DNA from: Aphanomyces cochlioides
Taxonomy: Eukaryota > Oomycota > Saprolegniomycetes > Saprolegniales > Verrucalvaceae
Length of the DNA stretch: 64,000 bases
Direction of reading: 5' to 3'
Assembly: GCA_019828595.1 (NCBI GenBank)
Contig: JAHQRK010000003.1
Location: 620,001 to 684,000 of the forward strand
Position 1 is the stretch's first letter, and every line of letters starts with the position of its first letter. The notes under the pieces are model-generated. The model saw only the letters and a program-made list of their open reading frames with translations. It made no database searches and was not told the origin of the DNA. Of this stretch, positions 10,048 to 18,715 are shown piece by piece. Both the position numbers and the translations under genes were made by a program.

Positions 10048-11289
10048 ATGCGGATCCATTTCGCAACTTTCCTCGGCCGACGGTGGACGCGCGCCATGTC
10101 TTCTGTTGCTGAACCACCGAAAGCGGCCATTTGCGTCATTGCCAATGAAGTTTTGAGCGGCAAAGTGAGCTTTCTCCCTCGTCTTCGTCGAATCATAGAC
10201 TGTAGACGCTCGATACGAACAGCAACCACATTGCCAAGTTCCTCTTCAGCCGCGGCATTGACTTAATCCGCGTATCTGTCATCCCTGACGAAATGGATGT
10301 ATGAACTCTCCCCTTCCATCTTGGATTCATTCTTGTGCTACAGGTCATTGTGGAAACGGTGCGCAAGTTTTCGGAGCTCGTGGGTCCGTCAGGATATGTC
10401 TTCACGACCGGTAGTCAGCGCATTCGCGACGATTTCTCACAGGGAACTAGGTGGAATCGGTCCTACGCATGACGACATTACGTATGGTGAGCTTCCTCCC
10501 TTGAAGATGGTCGTCTGATGAAGATTAGAGGGAATTGTAGGCTGATTGTCATCGCCGTGGAATGCTGACCTTCCACTTAGGCCAATGCATTCAACGTCCC
10601 ATTGGAACTCCACGAACCAACAAAGCAAACACTGGAAGATCTCTTGACAAAGAGTAAGCGAGCGCATGATTTGAACCAAGATATCTTGCGCATGGCCACG
10701 TTTCCCAAAGGTAGATCTTTCTCTGTCCAAGACTATCCTCATGTTGAACCTCTTTGGCTAGGATGTGATATCCTGACGACAACAACATGGGTACGCTCAA
10801 CGCTCTGTCGCTCCAGTTGAAGTCATTGCGCGGTTCTTTTAGGTGCCAATTGTCAAGATGCACAACGTCTACGTCTTTCCTGGCATTCCAAACCTCATGA
10901 AGCAGATGCTGGAAGCGAACGCAGACCATTTCAAAGGCATTCCAATTCACCAAGCCATCGTAGTCGCCAAATAGAGAGAGACTTCATGGGTTGTAGGCAC
11001 GCACAAAACAACTGGAGGGCCTTCTTGCGCCAGCTCTCAAGGCCGTCGCCAAGGAATTCCCATCCGTCATGATTGGCAGCTACGTCAACCACAAAGGTTT
11101 GCAATCGTCTCACTCTCTCTTCTTGCTCATCTTGTCGTAGAGGAAGGCGTGCCATTCAAAGACCGCACGTACAACGTCCAAGTGACGCTCTACAGCCGTG
11201 TCGAAAGCGACATCCGTGAAGCATTGCCCAAAGTAGTCGCTGCGATTGAAGGCTGGGTCGTCGAAGATGTTGACGCCAAGCAAGAGTAG
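10048..11289 (+). CDS. MoCF-biosynthesis (molybdopterin-binding) domain protein, copy 1
   Basis: Ten exons (10048-10164, 10206-10298, 10344-10410, 10451-10486, 10529-10536, 10581-10710, 10762-10790, 10843-10959, 10997-11096, 11141-11289) sum to 846 nt, 281 aa. The first 30 residues are basic and could target mitochondria. The domain begins AAICVIANEVLSGK and carries the GGIGPTHDD loop and a VYVFPGIP motif of the MoaB/MogA/CinA fold. The layout matches the N-terminal domain of eukaryotic FAD synthetase, but no PAPS-reductase-like FAD synthetase domain follows. Exon 5 is only 8 nt. A tandem paralogue with the same exon plan follows 376 bp downstream. Function (nucleotide or FAD hydrolysis versus pterin binding) cannot be told from sequence. 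Confidence 0.8.
10529..10536 (+). other. 8-nt microexon in MoCF-domain copy 1
   Basis: AGGGAATT lies between an acceptor ending at 10528 and a donor GT at 10537. It completes a Glu codon and adds Gly-Ile, giving the run ITYEGIANAF. Without it the frame breaks. The paralogue has the matching microexon at 12173-12180. Confidence 0.75.
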
Positions 11290-11665
11290 ACTTCCACCAC
11301 ACGCGTCACCTCATGAATACACATCTCTAGTCGTGCTCACCTATGACTCACTTGCGAGATCGTTCATAAAGAGAATCTCACGGAGAGCTTTGAACCAGTC
11401 CGTCGAGCATGAGTGCCTTCCTTTCATCCTTATTGGTTCCTTTCTATTCGAGGCGGTGGCGCCCAGGCTTGTCGCTCTTGGCAATGCATAAGCAAACCAC
11501 CAGACAATTCGAGATTGAGCCAAAGCCTCCTTGCATTGCTTGCAAATCTCTGTAGTCCGTGAAGAACGTCGGCGGCGCGGTGGTGTCAATCTTTGGGGGT
11601 GCAGGGGTTATGATGTTCAAAAATGGATAAAAAAAGTGTGGACTTCCACGTCGTTCACTCCTGCA
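11290..11665. other. Intergenic gap between tandem paralogues, possible small minus-strand ORF
   Basis: The 376 bp between the two copies are not AT-rich. On the minus strand an open stretch of about 80 codons spans 11341-11589 and starts with an arginine-rich segment. No homologue or intron support is evident. It may be the edge of a decayed gene or simply promoter sequence. Confidence 0.25.
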
Positions 11666-12923
11666 ATGCTCTTGGCCCGCAGACTCGGCAGTGGATTCAA
11701 CGCGGCAGTTCGGAGCATGTCGTCGCTTACAGTACCGCCGAAAGCAGCGATCTGCGTCATCGGCAATGAGGTTCTCAGTGGCAAGGTGGGATCCTCTCGA
11801 ATGGACAGAGTAATCTTGACGGCGATTCTTAGACGCTCGACTCGAACAGCAACTTTATTGCCAAGTTTCTCTTCAGCCGAGGCATTGACTTGGTCCGCGT
11901 CTCTGTCATTCCTGACGAGATGGATGTACGACCTCTGGTTGCAATTGCATCGATGCTCACGATATGGTGATGAACAGGTCATTGTGGACACTGTGCGCCA
12001 TTTTTCAGACCTTGTTGGATCGACGGGATACGTTTTCACCACAGGTTTGATCCACCACCTTGACGAGCGATGTGTTGATGCGAGACATAGGCGGGATCGG
12101 GCCAACTCATGACGACATTACGTATGGTGCGTCTTTCTTCACGAGCGCATGGATTTACTCACACCATCGTAGAGGGAATAGTATGCAGTTCGAGTTTCTT
12201 CCAAGATGCTTACCAAGGAAACCTAGGCTAATGCGTTCAATGTGCCACTGGAATTGCATCAACCGACGAAAGACGCTCTCTACAACTACTTGGCAGCCAA
12301 CAATCGAGGCCATGAGCTCAACGAGGATCGTTTGCGCATGGCAACCTTTCCCAAAGGTAGACCGACCATTGAAGCGCGTGAGATCTCTGACAATGAACTT
12401 AGGATGCGATGTTCTTACGACGTCGTCATGGGTACAAGGTATCTCGATGAACTTTGCTCAATGGCTGTAGGTTCCGATTGTCAAGATGCGCAATGTGTAC
12501 GTTCTGCCAGGCATTCCTCGGCTCATGAAGCAAATGCTCGAATCGAATGTCGACCATTTCAAGGGCATCCCGATCCACCAAGCCATCGTACAGTCACATT
12601 TCCTTCATCCCTAACGACGAGTCTTGTGTAGGCGTGTACAAAGCAACCGGAAGGCACGATCGCCGCCGCTTTGAAAGCCGTCGCGAATGAGTTTCCCTCC
12701 GTCTTGATCGGGAGCTACGTCAACCTCAAAGGTTCAACCCATCTCCTTCGTCATGATGGCTTCAACTTGCGTCGTAGAGGACCATTTGCCGTATGAAGAG
12801 CGCTCATACAACGTCCAAGTGACGCTCTACAGCCGCGTCGAGAGCGACATCCACGCTGCTCTGCCCAAAGCCGTCGCCGCCATCGAAGGCTGGGTCGTCG
12901 ACGAAGTGTCTAAGACAGAATAA
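11666..12923 (+). CDS. MoCF-biosynthesis (molybdopterin-binding) domain protein, copy 2
   Basis: Ten exons (11666-11785, 11833-11925, 11978-12044, 12091-12126, 12173-12180, 12227-12356, 12403-12431, 12471-12587, 12632-12731, 12778-12923) sum to 846 nt, 281 aa, the same length as copy 1. The exons between the first and last are identical in length to those of copy 1, while intron sequences differ freely. A basic presequence (MLARRLGSGFNAAVRSM) precedes AAICVIGNEVLSGK, then GGIGPTHDD and VYVLPGIP. The pair is a tandem duplication old enough for introns to have diverged, with both protein frames intact, so both copies are likely functional. Confidence 0.8.
12173..12180 (+). other. 8-nt microexon in MoCF-domain copy 2
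   Basis: AGGGAATA between the acceptor ending at 12172 and the donor GT at 12181. Its length and phase are the same as in copy 1, and it encodes the same Glu-Gly-Ile step. Confidence 0.75.
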
Positions 12924-13008
12924 AACATGCGAGTTGAAATATCATCGTGTCCATGTTCGTCGACTGACGTTCAGCGTTTCACTCCATTCGTAACGACTTC
13001 TTGCACCC

Positions 13009-14363
13009 ATGATGGCACCATCGCGGCACGACAAGCTGCTGGAAGAAGAAGAAGCTCTCGACCACGGCGACTGGACGAGAGATCCACTGCTCGCAGAGGC
13101 TTACGTTGGCTTTAATGAGTTGGTCATCCCACCGACACAGGCGACATTTCCAGACGCATCGGCAGTTCTGCTCCGTGGAGGAGGATGGAATGCGCTGATG
13201 GCCCACTGCTACGCCAGTCTGCTCGACATTGCCGCCGCCATGTACGTCTTTTGGTTTCACCTCTTGACGCTCGAGACGGTATCTTGTCTCTCCTGCTCTT
13301 CCTTCTCACGTCGTCTGTAGGTTCTTGTCGTGATCATGGCGGTGGCATCGCCTTCCGCCTACCATTTCATTGGCTTTCACGCGTCGGGGTCGTACTTTGG
13401 AGCGAATTTGTCATGGACGCTCGTCACGTTTGCGATCGTGTCGCCGATGGTATGCCTAGCTCGCTTCCCCTTCATCTTCACTGACGGAGAGTCCATGTAG
13501 ATCATGCAAATCCGTCAAGCATTCACGCGACGCGAAGCTGCTCTCGATGCCATTGCTGAGAGTACGATCTGCTTGTTTGTCCTATAGCTCATGCTCTCTC
13601 TCTCCATCTAGTGAAAGCCATCACGGCGAACGTCCTCATGGCGAATGCAATCTGGGATTGGGGGAAGAACGAGCGTAGTAAACTTCCAGCCGACCATGCC
13701 ATCAAGACCCAGAGCTATCTCGTGGGCATTCTCAACGACTTGGAAGAACTCTTGACGCTGCCGACGTTTACTCGAGGACGCCATCAGTTCACAACGGCGG
13801 GGATCTCGTCCGCCAAGGACCATGTCCACCGTTTCCACTACCTCGGCCGCCGCATCGCGTACACAATTACATTGCTCCATCGCCAAGTCGAAGTCATGAA
13901 GTTCCTCGGTCTTCCTGCCAACGAAGCCTCCCGCATCAACCAGTATCACTGGTTCATCCAAGCTCGCATTGAAAAGCTCTGCAACATCAAGGTACCTCCG
14001 CGTCGAGTGCAACCACCTAGCTAGACTGTTTTGTAGCTCTACCGCACTCCACAAGCGACGCGATCGTTCACGCGGCTTTGTATCTTGGCGCTGCCGCTCT
14101 TTTATGGCCCTTACTACGTCTACATCGCGACGGCCGGCACGAACGGCGTCCATACGAATTTTGCCTTTGCATTGACGCTCAGCATCGCGACGAGTCTCAT
14201 CATGATTGGCATTTTCAACGTCGAGATGGCGCTCGAGGATCCATTCACGGAGCAAGGTCTCGACGGTGTCAAAGTCCATCGCGCCATTGCGCGCATCTTG
14301 GACACGCTCGATGTGATTTTACCCAACACGGCGACGTCAACGACGACAACATCTACAAAGTAA
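13009..14363 (+). CDS. Bestrophin-like multipass membrane protein, copy 1
   Basis: Five exons (13009-13278, 13321-13449, 13501-13561, 13612-13991, 14037-14363) sum to 1167 nt, 388 aa. Hydrophobic segments occur around residues 65-90, 93-108, 120-140 and, after a 150-residue helical cytosolic part, near 300-350. The segment ANLSWTLVTFAIVSPMI followed by QAFTRREAALD resembles the bestrophin/UPF0187 pattern, as does the late NVEMALEDPF motif next to the last membrane segment. Family knowledge: bestrophins are pentameric anion channels. The match is from memory and the protein could belong to another RFP-TM-like family. A paralogue lies tail to tail with only 24 bp between stop codons. Confidence 0.6.
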
Positions 14364-14387
14364 AGTCGGAGGTGGTGGCATAAGTAG

Positions 14388-15630
14388 TTAAGGAAATATC
14401 GTGTCGAATGCGTCAAAGATGCGCTGGAAGGCCAAGTCGATCTGCACGCCGTCGAGTCCTTCCTCGGTAAATGGATCTTCGAGTGCTTTCTCGACATTGA
14501 AGAGCCCGATCATGGTCATACTTGTCATCGCACTCAGGATGAGCGCAAAGGCAAAGCTCGTGTGGCTCTCGCCAGAGTCGACCAAGTAGACGTAGTATGG
14601 GCCATAGAAGAGCGGCAGGACGAGGATGAAGAGCCGCGTGAATGACCGCGTGGCTTGCGGCGTACGATACATCTACTGAGCAGTCAGCGTTGGTGCACGA
14701 AGGACGGCATTACCTTGATGTTGGTCAGCTTTTCAATGCGCGCTTGGAGAAACCAGTGGTATTGATTGATACGCGATGCTTCGTTGGGCGGCAGCCCGAG
14801 GCCTTTCATCACTTCGACCTGGTGGTGCAATTGCTGGACCACGAGAACCATCCGCTGCATGATTGTGTCGGCATGCCATTGATATTGCGCTGCAATGCTG
14901 ACGCCACGAGCGGTCAGACGGTGACGGCCGCGAGTGAACGTTGGCATTTTCAAAAGCGAGTAGAGATCGCTGACGAGACCTTTCAAGAGCACTTTGGCAC
15001 GCATGTTGTGACCTGGAGGGAGCTGCGCTCGAGTATTTTGACCCCAATTCCAAGTTATGTTGGCCAAGAGGACATTGGAAGCAATCGCTTTGACTAGAAT
15101 GCCCGGGAGTTAGTTCATGTTGGAGTGCCTTATGTCGTACATTCTGCAAGCGCGTCCAAGGCGTTCTCCCGGCGAACGAATGCCTGCTTGATCTGCATGA
15201 TGATGGGTGAAACCACGGCAAACGAGATGAGAATCCACGACAGATTGGCGCTAAAATGTGTTGAGGGGTTTGTGGCAGTCGGAGTGGTCTGGAACAAGTA
15301 ATAGTACCCGGACGTCGCCAGGAGAGAGACGAGGAGCACGAGCAAACTCTCAAAGCACACGAGATGCGTGACGAATACAATGCTCGCTGCGTAGAGATCC
15401 AGGAGCGTATCTCGGCAGTGTGCACGCAGCGACTCATCAAGATGTACACTTGGCTTGGTCGTGTAATTGGAGTCAATCTTCGATGCATGTGGCAGCGGTG
15501 GCAAGTCGCTAGGTACTTCTCGGCGGCGTTTGAGCGCATCAAACGACGCGGCGACGAGCGGATCGTCAGACCAATCTGTCAGGTGATGGTGGAGGGACAT
15601 GGAGCTTTGACGAGCGAATAATTCCCGCAT
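14388..15630 (-). CDS. Bestrophin-like multipass membrane protein, copy 2
   Basis: Three exons (15630-15141, 15093-14714, 14672-14388) sum to 1155 nt, 384 aa. The protein is clearly paralogous to the plus-strand neighbour: ANLSWILISFAVVSPII, QAFVRRENALDAL, a shared NEASRINQYHWF block and NVEKALEDPF. The middle exon has exactly the same length (380 nt) and phase in both genes, but the two introns that interrupt the first part of copy 1 are absent here. The ATG at 15630 was preferred over upstream in-frame non-ATG codons. The arrangement is an inverted duplication with converging genes. Confidence 0.6.
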
Positions 15631-15821
15631 TGAGACGAACGGAGAAGGATGTGGAGAAGGATGTGGGTGCTCGTGGCAGGTCTGGTGACCGTCAGATCGA
15701 TTCGACTCTACAACGATCTCAAATCTGATTGGCCATCTGGCGCTTATCCGGAAATGTACAAACACCATAATGCATGTGACAAGTCCAAATGTAAATATTA
15801 CCTGTATAATTTAATAAAATA

Positions 15822-15864
15822 ACATGATATTAATTTGAACAGGAAATATATTCATTTTTAGAAT
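15822..15864. repeat. 43-bp direct repeat, copy A (interrupted by Harbinger insertion)
   Basis: The sequence from 15822 to the AAT at 15862-15864 matches 18328-18370 with a single mismatch. In copy A the repeat is broken by the transposon and resumes with ACTGTATTG at 18275-18283; in copy B the same ACTGTATTG follows directly at 18371-18379. Copy B therefore shows the pre-insertion site. Confidence 0.85.
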
Positions 15865-15898
15865 AGACAGATTTCAAAAAACGTTCCGTATATTTCCC
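15865..15898 (+). repeat. Left terminal inverted repeat of Harbinger element
   Basis: It starts AGACAGATTTC and ends in TATATTTCCC. It pairs with the right repeat at 18237-18271, with the outer 11 bp identical and the inner part diverged by indels and substitutions. Confidence 0.75.
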
Positions 15899-16024
15899 AT
15901 TCACTGCAATTTTGATGGACGGATAGGGTGTGGGAGAAATTAGGAGGTGTCGGAACCTGATGCCTCCACGTCCGGATAGATATTGTATTCGGATTGTCTT
16001 CCCCACCACGAATTTGTCACGGAA

Positions 16025-16993
16025 ATGCTCACTGTGGAGGAGATTGTCGTGCTCTTGAAGCGCAGGTCCAGCATACCTTTCCGGCGACGAATGCGACTGT
16101 TGCGAACGATTGAGTGTTTGGTGGAGCGCCCACTTGTACCAAACGCCCATTTCAATCTACTTCGACTCTCTGATGCTGATTGTTTCCTTCTGTTTCGATT
16201 TGTCCGTCACGGCGTTCAAGAGCTTTGTCATCTCCTTTGCGTTCCAAACGTTGTCATTACGGAGGCGGGTGATCGGTGTATAGGGAGCGAGGCGCTCTGT
16301 ATTGTGCTGAACCGGTTGTCATATCCTCGCCGCTTTTATGATATGATGGCTCAATTTGGGCGTTCTCGAGAAGCACTCTCCCATTTCATGGTGGATGTAC
16401 TGTTCAAGAAGTGGAGTTATCATCTCTATTTATGTCTCCATATTGTGGCTCCTCGTTTGAACCAGTATGCTCGTGCAATTCATGCGAAAGGAGCAATGAT
16501 GGACAACATTTTTGGCTTTATTGATGGTTCAAAGTTGGAAACATGCCGAATCACCCAAAAACAAAGTAGGCTGGTTGGCATCAACGGTCCTCAACATGGC
16601 GATTTACAACGATTGATTTATAGCGGACATAAACGCCGACACTGCCTCAATTTCCAAGCGTTGACAGCACCAGACGGTCTTTGCGTGCACTTTTGGGGTC
16701 CAATTGAAGGATCCCGCCACGACACCACGCTCATGTGGGAAAGTAAATTGACGTCATACTTAGACAACCATGAAGCGATATTCAATTCATTTTTGATATA
16801 CGGCGATCCTGCCTATGGAATCCTTCGGTGGGTCTGCAGTGGATATAAAGGAAAGTCGACGACTCAACAGATGCAAGAATTCAACTCATCAATGAGCCGA
16901 GTGCGCCAAGCAGTCGAATGGAGCTTTTGTTACATGAAGACGCAATGGGCGTACGGATCCGTATACCATTTTCAATTTCGTTTGTATGGCTGA
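16025..16993 (+). CDS. Harbinger DDE transposase
   Basis: Intact single-exon frame of 322 aa from the ATG at 16025 (upstream frame opens without an ATG). It has the DDE_Tnp_4 layout: first Asp in GFIDGSK, a GHKRRHCLNFQALTAPDG block, second Asp in YGDPAYG, and the catalytic Glu in VRQAVEWSF. The N-terminal 130 residues are helical and may bind DNA. The enzyme would cut and paste elements with matching inverted repeats at 3-bp targets, usually with a Myb/SANT partner for nuclear import, encoded just downstream. The last bases overlap the ATG of that partner in the shared string ATGGCTGA. Confidence 0.9.
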   Translation: MLTVEEIVVLLKRRSSIPFRRRMRLLRTIECLVERPLVPNAHFNLLRLSDADCFLLFRFVRHGVQELCHLLCVPNVVITEAGDRCIGSEALCIVLNRLSYPRRFYDMMAQFGRSREALSHFMVDVLFKKWSYHLYLCLHIVAPRLNQYARAIHAKGAMMDNIFGFIDGSKLETCRITQKQSRLVGINGPQHGDLQRLIYSGHKRRHCLNFQALTAPDGLCVHFWGPIEGSRHDTTLMWESKLTSYLDNHEAIFNSFLIYGDPAYGILRWVCSGYKGKSTTQQMQEFNSSMSRVRQAVEWSFCYMKTQWAYGSVYHFQFRLYG

Positions 16994-17964
16994 AGACGGT
17001 GAAGGCGGTGAAGTGCAAGACCAGCAAGAGAAGAAATGGTGGAACGACGATGAAGATACTGCGCTACTCGCGCAGGTCAACAACGACAGACCGTTCATGC
17101 AGCTCAAGGACACAACAAAGGCATGGAACGCCATGGCAGAGGCTTTACGTTTGGCCCCTGGATTTACGAGGCGTGGGATTGACGGTCGGAAGGCTCAGAA
17201 TCGCTTTCTGCTTCTTGTTCGACAACACAAATCGAGGAATACTGCATCCGCTCGGCTTTCTGGCGTGGCCGAGGATGAAACCACAAGTCCAAACTTTTGG
17301 ATGCCTTGTCCCCTTGTATGAGGATATGCTTTCCAAAAAAAGACAAATTTGACTGAAGCTGCCGAAAAAGCAGCGGACACGAGATTCATACGAGAACAAG
17401 CAATGTCACGAGGACGTCGGCAAGCACCAACGAATCAAGATGCCAGCGAACCAACGCCTACAGGAATGCGCAAAATGATTCTTGACGCACAAGAAATGGA
17501 AATATCATTGGAGAAGGAAAAACTTGCTTTCAAAAAACTTAAGGGCCCGTCTGGCAACCGAAAATATTACAATAAATAGGCCCAAAATGCCATTTTGAGG
17601 CCAAATTCAATAATTGAGGTGAAAATATGAACTTGTTTATCTCCAAGAGTTTTGCACCAAATCCAATATTTTTGGTTGGGATATACTCACTGGAGGCTCC
17701 CAAAATGCCATTTTACGAGATGGAGGTTTTACCTCCATTTTGAATATGCCATAAATCGTTGATCCTATTTTGGCTGAAAATGGCATATTGATTTTGAAAT
17801 TTTGCCAGACGCACCCTAAGTTTGAAAGAGAGATGGAAGAAAAAGAAAAAGACCGAGCCGAGCGAGAGCAAGAACGAAAAGAAAGACAAGAAATACGAGA
17901 GATGGAAGCACGTAGAAACGATGAAATGATGCGCATTATTCGATACTTTATAGAAAAGTCTTAA
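16986..17964 (+). pseudogene. Harbinger second gene (SANT/Myb-like DNA-binding protein), frameshifted and interrupted
   Basis: The frame opens at the ATG 16986 with an acidic start and a Myb/SANT-like domain (WWNDDEDTALLAQV to NRFLLLVRQHK), then loses frame: between about 17281 and 17350 the recognisable coding text passes through all three frames (SGVAEDET, then KSKLLDAL, then LYEDMLSKK, then EAAEKAAD), which needs three small indels. From 17349 it is open again into a coiled coil, is interrupted at 17543-17816 by a MITE, and resumes with EREMEEKEKDRAERE to a stop at 17962-17964. Removing the MITE and one target copy restores frame there. The product is therefore not made intact. Confidence 0.8.
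17543..17816. mobile_element. Nested MITE, 274 bp, Harbinger-like
   Basis: The ends are inverted repeats: GGGCCCGTCTGGCAA at 17543 and, read inward from the right, GGGTGCGTCTGGCAA (13 of 15 identical). The flanks are TAA at 17540-17542 and TAA at 17817-17819, the classical Harbinger 3-bp target. The inside is AT-rich, non-coding, and has a repeated CCAAAATGCCATTTT-like string near 17581 and 17699. Its inverted repeats differ from those of the host element, so a different transposase likely moved it. Confidence 0.85.
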
Positions 17965-18236
17965 CGTAGATTGTAACTACTTCTGTCTAAGTACTGTTTT
18001 AGTGATGGTGGCTTGAGCCCAAAGAAAAGGCTAATTTGGTTGCTGCCTACGTAGCATGTTTTACAATTTGTGAAAAGCATGGCCAAACAAATTGTCTTGC
18101 CGACGTTTTGGAGCATGATCTTTTGCTGCATTCGGTAATTCACATTGTATGCGGATAAAGGCTCCCGTCAAATTGGGCTTGACGGGATCCTGCATGTGGT
18201 TTCACAGTTCCCACAAATTTGAATAGTACTTTTTGC

Positions 18237-18271
18237 GGGAAATACATGGAAGCATGTTTCGAAATCTGTCT
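18237..18271 (-). repeat. Right terminal inverted repeat of Harbinger element
   Basis: It ends in GAAATCTGTCT at 18271. The outer 11 bp are the exact reverse complement of the left end. Confidence 0.75.
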
Positions 18272-18280
18272 AATACTGTA

Positions 18281-18316
18281 TTGCAAGAAAATCACAGAAA
18301 ATTGTTTTCAAATTCT
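18281..18316 (+). repeat. 36-bp direct repeat, copy 1
   Basis: The sequence starting TTGCAAGAAAATCACAG recurs exactly at 18607-18642. It follows immediately after the flank of the Harbinger insertion. Confidence 0.8.
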
Positions 18317-18327
18317 TCACACAAAAT

Positions 18328-18379
18328 ACATGTTATTAATTTGAACAGGAAATATATTCATTTTTAGAATACTGTATTG
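18328..18379. repeat. Direct repeat copy B with empty Harbinger target site
   Basis: 43 bp match 15822-15864 with one mismatch, followed by ACTGTATTG as at 18275-18283. The AAT at 18368-18370 occurs once, without an insertion. Confidence 0.85.
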
Positions 18380-18606
18380 TCGATTTCATTCTAAATTGTG
18401 AGGGGTCTCAAATGTATCGATTTTTCAAATCGATCTGCAAATCGATCAGCCAATCAGAATCGAGTATTTACCAAGTTCACGCAAAACACACCTATTGGCC
18501 AATTTACCGTACTTTTCATTTATACTTGACTTCAGTATGATGTAATCGATTTGGAAATGAACTCAATTTTGGTAGAAAAATACAAATTTGGGTGAAAAAG
18601 ACAATA

Positions 18607-18642
18607 TTGCAAGAAAATCACAGAAAATTGTTTTCAAATTCT
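18607..18642 (+). repeat. 36-bp direct repeat, copy 2
   Basis: Exact copy of 18281-18316 in an AT-rich non-coding stretch that ends just before the dioxygenase gene. Confidence 0.8.
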
Positions 18643-18715
18643 AATAAAAAAAATTCTTCATTTTTTTGTATTATATTTTTGAATTTGGTGTATTTTTCCA
18701 GAAGGTGGTTGACAC

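Larger units (their letters stand above)
15865..18271 (+). mobile_element. PIF/Harbinger-type DNA transposon, 2407 bp
   Basis: The left end AGACAGATTTC (15865) and right end GAAATCTGTCT (ending 18271) are terminal inverted repeats; similarity continues for about 34 bp to a TTTCCC block at both ends. The flanks carry AAT as a 3-bp target duplication (15862-15864 and 18272-18274), and the empty site is seen in repeat copy B (18328-18379). Inside are a DDE transposase and a SANT/Myb-like second gene in the order typical of Harbinger elements. The second gene is broken by frameshifts and a nested MITE, so the element is probably not autonomous for that function. Confidence 0.85.
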
